Shown here: positions 9,900 to 20,214 of the stretch, piece by piece
How positions within the stretch are numbered: the stretch's first letter is position 1
Layout: each line of letters opens with the position of its first letter
Source of the DNA: Sweltsa coloradensis
Taxonomy: Eukaryota; Arthropoda; Insecta; Plecoptera; Chloroperlidae
Length of the DNA: 64,000 nucleotides
Assembly: GCA_024449915.1 (NCBI GenBank)
Contig: JAMZAV010003161.1
Coordinates: forward strand, 1 to 64,000
Reading direction: 5' to 3'
Position numbers and translations under genes: made by a program
The notes under the pieces: model-generated
Seen by the model: the letters and a program-made list of their open reading frames with translations, nothing else
Databases searched by the model: none
What the model was told of the DNA's origin: nothing

Positions 9900-11250
9900 G
9901 CCTACGGCACTGTGCACATACCTCACCGCCTTCATATTTTCAATGCAAATTAGCCTGCGCAGATTAAAATTTACGAAAATAAGCTTGGAAAATAAGAATA
10001 ACAAAATAACCGTTAATTGACCATAATATCTGTTGATCCGTTTTGCATCCTCAAAATCCGTAAAAACGGTAACCCTGTGTTAATAGGCCTTAGGACCTGC
10101 CTGTCAATTGAGTTCACCTGGCCCTAGGCCTAGGATCCTACTGTCCTTAAACCAACTCTAGGCATTTTGATAATAAAAGCATTTTTTACTCAAAGATCTT
10201 GCCTAACTTAACATCTTGGCCTAGGCCCTGTAAAAAACAAATTTAAGGAAACAAAGCCAAGGCCCTATCCTAGTGACACCTAGGTAGCCTAGGCTTAGCT
10301 AGCTGGGATTTGTTTAGTTCCAGGGCCATTGGAGAATTCCATCCTAATTTAAGACTTACACGGCCTCCTTCGATTTTCCCTACCCGACCCGACCCGAAAA
10401 CCTGGTGCAGTTTACTACACGAACCGACCCGCACTCAAAACCTTTACCCGCACAGTCCTAATCACAGTTGACTCGCTTACCTCGGGGAGTAGTTGGTTGT
10501 TACTCAGGCAGTCGTTTATCCATATATGGGTAATACCCATTTCTTTAAAGCTATGGCCATGGCGAGCTTCACTGATGATGGTGGCGGCAAGCCATTGGGA
10601 ATGTGCTTCCTTATAAGGTACGATATCTTATGGTACCCCGTGATGTCGCCCCACCGTGTAAAACACAACATAACTCATTGCAATTAATTAGTAATTTTTA
10701 AATGTCAATATTGTCTGTCGCAACCTATATTTTTGGCCCCTTTGATGTATATTACTTTTTGTTAAACCCACTCTTACTTACGGTCCGGGTTATTAAATTT
10801 AGGCGATGGTGGTGATCTAGGCTATAGGCCTAGGGGAAGATGTTGCTTGGAGACAAGTTGGACGATAACATGGTTTAATTCACACTGAATTAAATAATGA
10901 AATGAAATACAATAAAGTTAATAATATTTACATAACTGTTACATAACAGCTTACTTGCGGTGGTAACTCAACCATATCCGTCTATAATCTTGCTAAATGG
11001 TTTTCTCTCGGTCGACAGGGTTTGCTGACCCGGTGGCGGTCGTCGGTGAAGTCATTCAGCGCCGTATTGTTAAAAAACCAAGTGCACATCCTCCAAGAAA
11101 CATGGCTGACAGCAACCCACAGCCTTATAAATACAAATATTGCTAACATTCGGCCATCCTTCTAATAATCGGCCTCGATTATACGATGATAAATAATGAA
11201 TGAAGAATTAAATTATTAACAAACCAAATCAAACATTTACGTAAGGTTCT
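9900..11250. other. Non-coding duplicated DNA, CCTAGG-rich
   Basis: No gene seen. The part 10105-10310 is rich in CCTAGG and AGGCCT palindromes. A short CCCGACCCGACCCG tract lies at 10382. Repeated at 51660-53020. Confidence 0.5.
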
Positions 11251-11551
11251 ACACTAAGCATGGATATAAAAAATGTTTTTAAACGTAGTCGTCTAGGTAT
11301 CTTGGTTTTTGTCGTTGACGGTCGACGCCCTTTCCTTCCGGATTTCAGCAACAGGCGATTGGCGTCTACTTCGGTCAGGACTGGAGTCTGCGTAGGGCTA
11401 TGCGCATCTTCCAGCCTATATCATTTTCTCCTTGTAGAGCTTCGTCTTCATCGGGAAAGGGTCGTGTTCTACTTCTTGATAAACCGATCCACTGTTTTGG
11501 GTTGGCTGACATGGGGCCATAGTGGGCATAAAAGTCGGCGCTATCACCTCG

Positions 11552-12381
11552 ATCCATCAAATTCCAACTCGCAACCTCTCGTGGATTGGCCCGTGATTAG
11601 GGGATTTTTTCTCCCTGAAACTAATTGCGCGCTCTAGGTCGTCGCCCGGGAATTTTTTCCTTCCCTTTGGGACTGCCTTTCCGTGGGGGAAACTTTTTCC
11701 TTTCCTTCCACTACCACCCCGACGGCAAACGACAATAATGACAACAGGGACGGAACCCCTGCCGCCCCATACGCTTGGGGACTGGTTCTGACCAGCACAG
11801 GCCTGTCCACCCGCGTTTTCCTTACGTCCCTCCCTTCGTCTTGATTAGCCAAGTTGTCGTCTTCGGGGAACTTTCCCCTTTCTTTTGACTACCTCTACGA
11901 CTGCGACGACAATGACAACTCGGACGGATGATGACACAGACGGAGACGACCACGACGTGGGGGAACCCTGCCCCCCATATGCTTGTGGCTGGTTCTGACC
12001 AGCACAAGCTTTGTCCACCCCTTGTTCCCCCGGGTCATCCCCTTACGTCCCTCCCTTCGTCTCGAATTAGCCATGTTGCATAAATATGAGACGTAAAGCA
12101 ATATCCAATCAAACGACCACGACGTGTCGTCGTCGGGGAATTTTCCCCTTTCCCTTTGACTACCTTCCCAACGGCGACGACAATGACAACCCCGGACGGA
12201 TGATGACACAGACGGAGACGACCACGACGTGGGAGAACCCTTGCCCTCCCATGCGCTTGTGGCTGGTTCTGACCAGCACAGGCCTGTCCACCCCTTGTCC
12301 CCGCGCGACATCCTTTAAGTCCCTTCCTTTTCGTCTCGATTAGCCAATTTGCATAAATAGGAGACGTTAAGCAATATCCAT
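11552..12381 (+). repeat. Three fused family A copies (segmental copy 1)
   Basis: The first unit (11552-11860) lacks its tail and passes directly into a second starting at the hairpin (to 12110). A third, starting at 12127, ends at 12381. The homologue at 53310-54131 has the same junctions, so the array predates the duplication. Confidence 0.85.
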
Positions 12382-12430
12382 TAGACCTAACCTATTTTTT
12401 TCCTCTAGGGCTAGGCCTACGAATGCAACC

Positions 12431-12732
12431 GGGCCTTAAAAAGTCCTACTCGCTACCTTCCCGCGGTTTGGCCCGTGAATAGGGGAGTTTCACTCCCTGA
12501 AAACTAATGGCGACTCTGGGCCCGTCGTCGGGAACCCCTTCCCTTTTACTACCTCCCAACGACGACGACAATGACAACTAAGACGGATGATGACACAGAC
12601 GGAGACGACCACGACGTGGGGGAACGTTTGCTCTCCCCATATGCTTGTGGCTGTTTCTGACCAGCACTGGCCTGTCCACCCATTGCCCCCTCGCGTCCCC
12701 CCTTACGTCCCTCCCTTCGTCTCGATTATCCA
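12431..12732 (+). repeat. SINE-like family A, 3'-truncated, fused to a LINE 3' end
   Basis: Runs from GGGCCTTAAAAAGTCC to CTCGATTATCC and then joins the CR1/L2-like 3' terminus, losing its own tail. Many indels compared with 54171-54471. Confidence 0.8.
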
Positions 12733-13035
12733 TAGAGCATTAGACTCTTTTAAATCTGCCCTAAGCCACACGTTTTGCTTTACAAAGTAAATTCTACAGT
12801 TTCTTTTACTGTTTCATTTTATAATAATTCATTGAAGTGTAATTTATTACTTATTTTCTATTTTTTTATAGGTTTATAATGATTGAAATAATGTTGTTAT
12901 CTTTTATTCTTTTTTATTGTTATAAGGTTGGCAGTCACCAAGTGTGTCTGTGCTCTTTTCTGCCATCGTCGTGACACATTTAACATTGAATGTGTTACGG
13001 AACAAAAAAAAAAAATAAAAAAAAAATAAAAAAAT
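12733..13035 (+). pseudogene. CR1/L2-like LINE 3' terminus (segmental copy 1)
   Basis: Begins at ALDSFKSAL codons, followed by the 3' UTR with the GTGTTACGGAACA block and an A-rich tail at 13000-13035. It is fused directly to a 3'-truncated family A copy. It is homologous to 54472-54785 and, inverted, to 33935-34245. Confidence 0.7.
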
Positions 13036-13039
13036 TTGG

Positions 13040-13820
13040 TTGATTAAATATGCCGTCACATATTTATAAAACCAGATCGTTATAAAGTGCCATGTATTTG
13101 GAAGTTACGTGTTTTTTGCCTTAGAGACGTAACCCACAAGCCACGGTCCAATCGAGGAGGTTCTTGCTATGATTAATATTTTTATTTTAAGTCCTAACAG
13201 AATTATCAAATCAAAACAGATTTAATTTTAAAAACACTGTTAAAACGACTAAAATTAGGTGTTATAATGCCATACCTATTGACTGACTAATGACATGCAA
13301 CGTAAAAATTTTTGTGACTTTGATCACATAATTGAGCTATTTAAATCACAAGCGTAAATTTTGTTACCACCATTATAACAAATAAATGATGTTTAAATGT
13401 GGGTCTGCAAGATCTGCCAAAGCAGACATTACACAAATGCAATTTAAAATGAACAATCCTTTAATCCTAAAGAAAACTTTAAAAGTTTTCTTGCACTGAC
13501 AAATAGTTTAGAGATATGCAGTGAACTAATAAAAAGACTTTAGTCCAAATCGAGACAATTATCCTATGACAAATCGTTTGTGTTCTAATATAGTCTAACA
13601 AGCTTAAGACACGAGTCCCACCAAGACTTGCAATTTCTCCTGGGTTAGGTCACCCGTAAACATTCTGTAAGAGACAGAGATTTGTACCTTGCAAACCAGC
13701 CAAAACAGCTCTCCCATGCATGGGATAGGGAATCTTCTCCGAGAGAGGAAGATTTCGAAGCAAGAAAAAATGGGTTAAAATACATTTTGCTGTTTATTAT
13801 TTGCAAACTTTTTATTTTTT
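13040..13820. other. AT-rich DNA without recognisable gene
   Basis: No open frame or motif supported; duplicated at 54790-55570. Confidence 0.5.
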
Positions 13821-13824
13821 TCCA

Positions 13825-14168
13825 GGCCTTCAAATTCCAAATCGACACCCTTTTCGCGGTTTGGCCCGTGAATAGGGGAGTTTCACTCCCCGAAACTAAT
13901 GGCGAGCTCTGGGTCGTCGTCGGGGAACCCCCCTCCCCTTTCACCACCTCCCCGACGGCGACGACAAAGACAACACGGACGGATGATGACACAGACGGAT
14001 ACGACCCCGACGTGGGGAAAACCCCCGCCCCCCCATATGCTTGTGGCTAGTTCTGACCAGCACAGGCCTGTCCACCCCTTGTCCCCCCGCGTCATCCCTT
14101 ACGTCCCTCCCTTCGTCTCGATTAGCCAAGTTGCATAAATATGAGACGTAAAGCAATATCCAATCCAA
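13825..14168 (+). repeat. SINE-like family A, full-length, A-type
   Basis: Starts GCCTTCAAATTCC; contains indels compared with its partner at 55577. Confidence 0.88.
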
Positions 14169-14394
14169 TCCAAAATCCAGGTGGAACAAAAACCCTTTCC
14201 CAAGTGACCCCAATACTATCTATGGAGCTTAGCATCTTAGAGTATTATATTACATTATACTCCTCACCATGGGCGTCATGCATCCTCTTGCCTTGTCATC
14301 CTGAAGGGTAGCACCGAATTGAGACTGCTGTTTTCGTGAAATATTTCTCCTTGGTGTAAAACCAACATTATAATTATAAAAATATTACTAATTT

Positions 14395-14945
14395 TACTAA
14401 TAATAATAAAATATAATAATAATAATAAAATAATAATAATAATATAATAATAAAATTATAAATAATAAAAAAATAGGGCCTTCAAATTCCAACTCGACAC
14501 CTTCTCGCGGGTTTTGGCCCGTGAATAGGGGAGTTTTTACTCCCTGAAATTAATGGCGAGCTCTGGGTCGTCGTCAGGGAAACCTTCTCTTTGACTACCT
14601 CCCGACGGCGACGACAAAGACAACACGCACGGATGATGACACCGACGGAGACGACCCCGACCGTGGGGGAACCCTGCCCCCCCCATATGCTTGTGGCTGG
14701 TTCTGACCAGCACAGGCCTGTCCACCCCTTGTCCCCCCGCTTTATCCTTACGTCCCTCCTTCGTCTCGATTAGCCCAAATTGCATAAAAATGAGACGTAA
14801 AGCAATATTCAATCAAATCAATCATAATAAAAAATAAAAAATAATAATAAAATAATAATAATAATAATAATAAATAATAATAATAATAATCATTTAAAAA
14901 TAATAATAAAATAATAATAATATTAATAATAAAACAAATTAAAAA
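14395..14945. repeat. AAT microsatellites flanking family A (segmental copy 1)
   Basis: AAT-rich tracts at 14395-14475 and 14822-14940 with interruptions; purer versions stand at 56142-56225 and 56575-56665. Confidence 0.85.
14476..14822 (+). repeat. SINE-like family A, full-length, A-type
   Basis: Lies between two AAT microsatellite tracts; partner of 56227-56578. Confidence 0.88.
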
Positions 14946-15640
14946 CTACTAATACTAATACTAATATATCTTTCAAAATAATTTATTTAGCAAGATTTAA
15001 TTTTCATTTTTACACATTTTAATTTTTTATCCAAATTAATAATTTTTCTTTTGCTGTAACTATCATCTCCACCATGCTATTTTCCCTTTTTAACTAAGAA
15101 TGCAATATAATCATCAAATACACAAGAAACTCATTTCATTTACTCACACACAGGCGAAGCAATATAACCTAACTGGTTAAAGCGTTCTAGTTTCTCAAGT
15201 ACATTGCTCTTGTATTAAACGGTTCCACTGCAGGTTACTGTTTGTCTGGAGAACGGCCGTGGCTGTCACAAAATACACGTTTACGAGTATCCCTTGAAGG
15301 CAGAACCACACTTCGCGAATTCATCAAACTGAAGTTACCTCTCACCTCACTGCTTCAAAACTAAAATATTCCTGTTTAACGTGTCAACTCTGGCATTGTT
15401 AATATCCAACAATTCCTTAAAGTGAAGGCATCTTGGTTTTAATTTATATTATATTATCCTGATTGTTGATTATTTTTTACAACTTCTCTTCATAGTTTAA
15501 TGTTTTCATCGCTCTCGATGGTTCGCACTCAACATGCTTTCTATAGCGATGCTGGCGTTTGAGGTTTCATTTCAGAGTCGTCTCCACCCTTGCGACGTTG
15601 TTAGCGTAATTGTTGTTGAAAACAGTTGCTTCACATTTAA

Positions 15641-16430
15641 CAGAAGCTGAAGCCATCCTTGCCTAAGCTTTGAGTTAAGATTCATTGTTGTTTCTATCCA
15701 AATGTCCATTGGCTGGCCAGAGTAATATCAATATTTCAATCTTATCAATCAGTCAGAGAGTGATTGAAATGGATTGATACGTTTACGTAAACGATCATGA
15801 TCATTTTCTGCGGCGATTTCGGCCTCTTTAAAGCCTGCAATAGCATTGCTAAAAAATTATTCGACAATTTTAACTTTTATTTGAGAGAAAACGCGTCGTG
15901 CGTCCCAAGTCACCATGCGACTCGTGGACCCAAGACTACCGATTTGGCGATTTTGATCGACCTGGAACGAAATCGAGTTGACTCAAGACTTGGCCTCCTG
16001 TGCATGTGATCGATATGATAAGCAGCACCATTGTCAACCACACTTGTTTCAAGTGAATGTGCACAAACTAAAAACCAGACCTGATATTTTTATTGGTGGT
16101 TAGAATTGTGTGAATAAAGCAGGAAATGCACCGTTTTGTTCAAGATCAACATTATATTATGTTGTTTCAAATTCTCAAGGAATGTGTTTTGTTTTCCTTC
16201 GGGACTTTTGGCTCCTCGGTTTGGTCTTAAAGCTTTGCTTGATCGCCCTCATAGCAAGGTTTTTACCAATAGCACCCGCAGGCAATGCGTGTAATGAATA
16301 ATAGTCGATATAAAGTTAAGACTAACATTATATCTCAACATAGTTTTTTCAAGGAGTTTTAACATGGTGTTCTGCTGTGAGCCTGGCCATGTCGGTATAA
16401 CAGGGAGTATAAAGCTGCTTGCTAGCGCAA
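15641..16430. other. Gene-poor single-copy DNA
   Basis: Short frames only (60-70 codons) with no recognisable domain. Confidence 0.5.
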
Positions 16431-16434
16431 GCAA

Positions 16435-16575
16435 TGACAGACGATTACCACGACGTGTGAATCCGACTTTCGAACCCCAACCCGTTCTGGTTCTGACCAG
16501 CATGGGACATTCCTCTCCCCACATTGTGACCAAACGGTTGACGCGCCCTTAATCCAAATAAACTTAAACACTACA
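16435..16575 (+). repeat. Family C repeat, partial
   Basis: Contains ACCACGACGTGTGAAT, GGTTCTGACCAGCATGGG and AAACGGTTGACGCGCCC, then AATCCAAATAAACTTAAAC. Aligns with the minus-strand copy at 5866. Confidence 0.55.
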
Positions 16576-17423
16576 GATGTCAGAACTGCGTACAAAAAAT
16601 GCCTTGCAGGATTAGGTCAAACTGCATGGAAGCCAGCTCGGGAGAATCAGCTGACTAACCTCTAGCCCACAACATTCCAACCTCGCGTATCTTATGTCGC
16701 GGGGATGTTTTGATACTTGCTTCGTATTGGACGAACTTACATGACTCATACGCATCTCATGACGCTCATGTCCAATATGTAAGAATTGTTACACGTAGCT
16801 GTACAACATATTTCAGTCTCTTGTGCAAAACATCACAATTATGACGCCTGCTGCTTCAGCTGCCGTCTCCTATGGGAGGAAATATTTAGCAATAAAATCG
16901 AAACGCTGGCAAAGTCTACAAATGACTTTTGAGTAACAAATAAAATTTAGAATTGAAAAGTACCGAACATCAACAATTAATATTAAATAATATCTTGCTG
17001 GCGTCAAATATAAAAACATCATCATCATTGTAATAACTATATTATTAGAATACAAACAACAAATTTAAATTGATTTATATAGGAGGGGTAATTTGAACTT
17101 CCCGGTTGAAGCGCCCTAGATTCTCACGTCGCCGTACGAAGACCACCTCAGCAAATACACAGACTTCAAGTTGCTTCACGAGAGTGTCAACTATGGGCGC
17201 ATCCTGGAGGAGCGTTAAGAGGTTTCAAGAAGACTTATCTTCCCAGGCCAATGTTTAGTGCACAGCTCACATAACGTGTTGTCCAGGACACAGCACAGAT
17301 GGAGGTCGAGCACATCACAACACCGCATCCGTTATCATGTACACTGTAACAATTTTCCTTGTACATTTAAGTATACAGGATATGGAAGTAACAGTTTCAT
17401 AAACTGTACTATCAAAATTACCA

Positions 17424-17468
17424 GTCCATTGGAGTGTTAAAATAATATGGAGATGTATATTAAGAGTG
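17424..17468 (+). repeat. 45-bp block repeated 2.27 kb downstream
   Basis: GTCCATTGGAGTGTTAAAAT, then AATATGGAGATGTATATTAA GAGT; identical at 19693-19737. It may mark the flanks of an insertion or be a shared repeat. Confidence 0.7.
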
Positions 17469-18216
17469 TGACAGTCGAGCCCTGCTGTGCCCGGCTTTGG
17501 TACTCGCTGCACAAAAATTTACATAAAATATTTTAACTAGCTCAATCGTTTCACACAGGAGCCCTAAGCTTCAATTTAATATTGTAATTAATTCTCTTAA
17601 TTAATTATCTAACTGACAATTAGGTCATCAGGAATATTTACATAAACAAGGTTTGTAAGATCCTTTATCACCTTTTTTTACCTCTTTCTCTGCTGTATCT
17701 CAGTCCTCCCGTTGTCACTGCCGACGGCTAGGCTCCTTGTCAGCATCTATACCTACAGGCTAATTGGTAGCTACTGTGGGATATTGTAGGGTTGCTATTT
17801 AAAATGATAGTATGTTGTTTTCGTTTGAAACCTCAAAGTTAATATTTTTGCGTTTGGTTATGGTGATACATTAAAACATGGCTGGTTTCCTACCTAAGAG
17901 CTCTTTGTCCTAACTTATGTACTATTACTAAAATTAGAGGTTTTTGACAGAATTGGTAAGATTACTTGTTATGTCAGAGACATGTACTTATCCTTATGTA
18001 GCTCTTATCCAATGTTTATTGTCGCTGTACTTTTCGTTCGTTGATTTTTATTGTTGGTTTATTAACTTTCACTAATTGCCCATCATAATGATATGCATCA
18101 TTATTCACACGTAACTTGTAATTATGGCGCACTATTTATCGACGCGTTGTCTTGATGTTGATCTTCCTGTCCGCTGGCGTAATCCTCGACTCCTAATTGA
18201 AGTTCGCTGTGGGGTT

Positions 18217-18332
18217 CTTGGCTGTTTAGATTTACCTCTAAACACGATGTAACGGATTATATTATGATTGTTTATTGGTAATTAAGATTCTTGTCTGTTT
18301 AGATTTGCTTCTAAACACGATGTATCGGATGA
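18217..18332 (+). repeat. Direct repeat with internal hairpin (two units, ~70 bp apart)
   Basis: CTGTTTAGATTTACCTCTAA ACACGATGTAACGGAT and its near copy CTGTTTAGATTTGCTTCTAA ACACGATGTATCGGAT. GTTTAGA and TCTAAAC within each unit can pair. Confidence 0.75.
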
Positions 18333-19431
18333 ACTCGCTGTCTTCGCGGTAGCTCGGATGGTTATCGCACGATTAGGCAACTGGCCCCACTCGCGGTATC
18401 ACGACGTTACGTACTTTGGACAATAGTCCCACTCGCGGTTGACGCGTTGATGAACGATTGATTACAGATGATTGAACTTTCTTCAGTACCTCTAACTTTA
18501 CTGTTTTTCTTACGATTAATTACATTTGTTAGATTTGACACACTCTTCACACTTGCTATTCAAGATTAGCCCACGTATTATGTTTACACAATCAAAACTG
18601 ATATTTAATTATCATGTACTTCGATATTTCACTCATTATACATCAAGAAACTTCGTTATTATCTTCACAACGTAAAACAACTTATGTCCCGTTTTTCATA
18701 AGTGCCCCCTAAAATTATGCTACCGACTCCATCCTGCTTATATGACAGGCCTGGTTGCCCCCTACTTAGGAACTGTCCACACGCCCGATAGGCCACCACA
18801 CGTACTCACAACCCACCTACAACTCTAACTTGCTTCAACCCAACTGTCTTGTTGTAAGCGCATGGCGCTGCAACTTCTCTCTGTTTTCACCCCCACTCTT
18901 GTGACGTATCTAGTTTTCTTCGAATCCAACGACTATCTACTCTGTGCTGTGCAACTTGATATTTTCTCTCAATGCTTTTAAACAGTGGACTTAGGACCTT
19001 CTGGCCTGAAGCCAAGTTACCCCCCTATCTGGACCAGACTAGTTTTGTTGTTACTGCGACACATCACTGTACCAAGAACTGAGTTTAGATTGGGTATTTA
19101 ACTTGATGTTTGCCCATGCACACTAATGTGTCTCGTCGACCTGGCATTTTGGACGTCCACCGCAAGACTTCGCTAGCTAAAATTCGAGACGGATGGCGGG
19201 GTTGTGAATTCGGCTCCTTTCACCTGTCACTGTGAAGACCAATTATCTACTCCTACACAGTACGCCTGACTGCCTATTCCCTCGTCGAACAAGCTTCTCC
19301 CAGATTCTATAACCTTGAAGGCATCTACACACCTGTAACTCGGTCTCTAGGTCCATATACTCATTGGTGATTGATTATTATTAATCAATATTAATATTCA
19401 ATCAAACGGTTGAAATGCAGAAGAGTAATCA

Positions 19432-19540
19432 CTAAGTTGATATGGAAATGAGCAACCCTCTAATACGTTAGTATGCAAATGAGCTATCCCTAAGTTGATA
19501 TGGAAATGAGCTACCCTCTAATACGTTAGTATGCAAATGA
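19432..19540 (+). repeat. 58-bp tandem repeat, two copies, each with ATGCAAAT
   Basis: CTAAGTTGATATGGAAATGA, GC(A/T)ACCCTCTAATACGTTAG and TATGCAAATGA are repeated 58 bp apart. Both units hold the octamer ATGCAAAT. Confidence 0.85.
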
Positions 19541-19595
19541 TTTTATATACCCGAATTTATCGATATGGAGTCGGTAGGCAGCTCCAACCCTGACA

Positions 19596-19810
19596 AGAGT
19601 ACTTGTTCATTAGGTTTATTTTAGGTGTGTGCAGGGTATGTAACAAAACAAGTTCTATAACATTATTTTAAATAACTTTTCATAAATATACCTGTCCATT
19701 GGAGTGTTAAAATAATATGGAGATGTATATTAAGAGTACTTGTCTATTAGGTTTATTTTAGGGGTATGCAGGGTATGTAACAAAACAAGTAGTATGCTAT
19801 TATTTCGAAC
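19596..19810 (+). repeat. Diverged direct repeat, ~137-bp period
   Basis: GAGTACTTGT(T/C)(C/T)ATTAGG, TTTATTTTAGG and GCAGGGTATGTAACAAAACA occur at 19598 and again at 19735. The second copy follows a 45-bp block shared with 17424. Confidence 0.7.
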
Positions 19811-19814
19811 AATC

Positions 19815-20212
19815 ATGTTATGGTTCAAGAGCTGATAATTGTGTTCATCGTACATCTCGGTATGAACCCTGGCAAAGCTAAAACACACAATAATGGTATG
19901 GTTGAAGCGCTGGTAATTATGTGCTCATCGTACATCTCGGTATGAACCCTGGCAAAGCTAAAACATATACAAGATTATTATGGTTGAAGCTCTGGTAATT
20001 ATGTGCTCATCGTACATCTCGGTAATGAACCCTGGCAAAGCTATAACATACAAGAATGTTATGGTTGAAGCTCTGGTAATTATGTGTTCATCGTACATCT
20101 CGGTAATGAACCCTGGAAAAGCTAAAACATACAAGATTATTATGGTTGAAGCTCTGGTAATTATGAGCTCATAGTACAGTCAGTAAAAACCCTGGCAAAG
20201 CTTAACATAAAA
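19815..20212 (+). repeat. Tandem repeat, ~79-bp unit, five copies
   Basis: Each unit contains TTATGGTTGAAGCTCTGGTA, ATTATGTGCTCATCGTACAT, CTCGGTA(A)TGAACCCTGG and CAAAGCTAAAACATACAA. The first and last units are the most diverged. Confidence 0.9.
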
Positions 20213-20214
20213 GA

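Larger units (their letters stand above)
9783..15640 (+). repeat. 5.86-kb segmental duplication, copy 1
   Basis: Co-linear with 51542-57375 from GATCATATAGACGAAGCC to TTCACATTTAA. Its left flank is a CR1/L2-like fragment; its right flank is unrelated to that of copy 2. This copy has many single-base indels in homopolymers compared with copy 2, breaking frames and SINE motifs. It holds family A copies, a LINE 3' end and AAT microsatellites. Confidence 0.9.
16580..19430. other. Gene-poor DNA before the tandem-repeat cluster
   Basis: Apart from the family D block at 17081, the 45-bp block and the hairpin repeat at 18217, I see nothing coding. An LTR-like identity for 17470-19690 was considered but not supported. 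Confidence 0.45.

Noticed and set aside
17470..19692. Possible LTR or solo LTR
   Set aside because: No TG...CA boundaries, primer-binding site, polypurine tract or gag-pol sequence identified.
19980..20174. 64-codon repetitive frame
   Set aside because: Frame through the 79-bp tandem repeat, with no start or domain support.
19432..20212. CRISPR-like array
   Set aside because: Units are contiguous tandem repeats without unique spacers, in a eukaryotic context.
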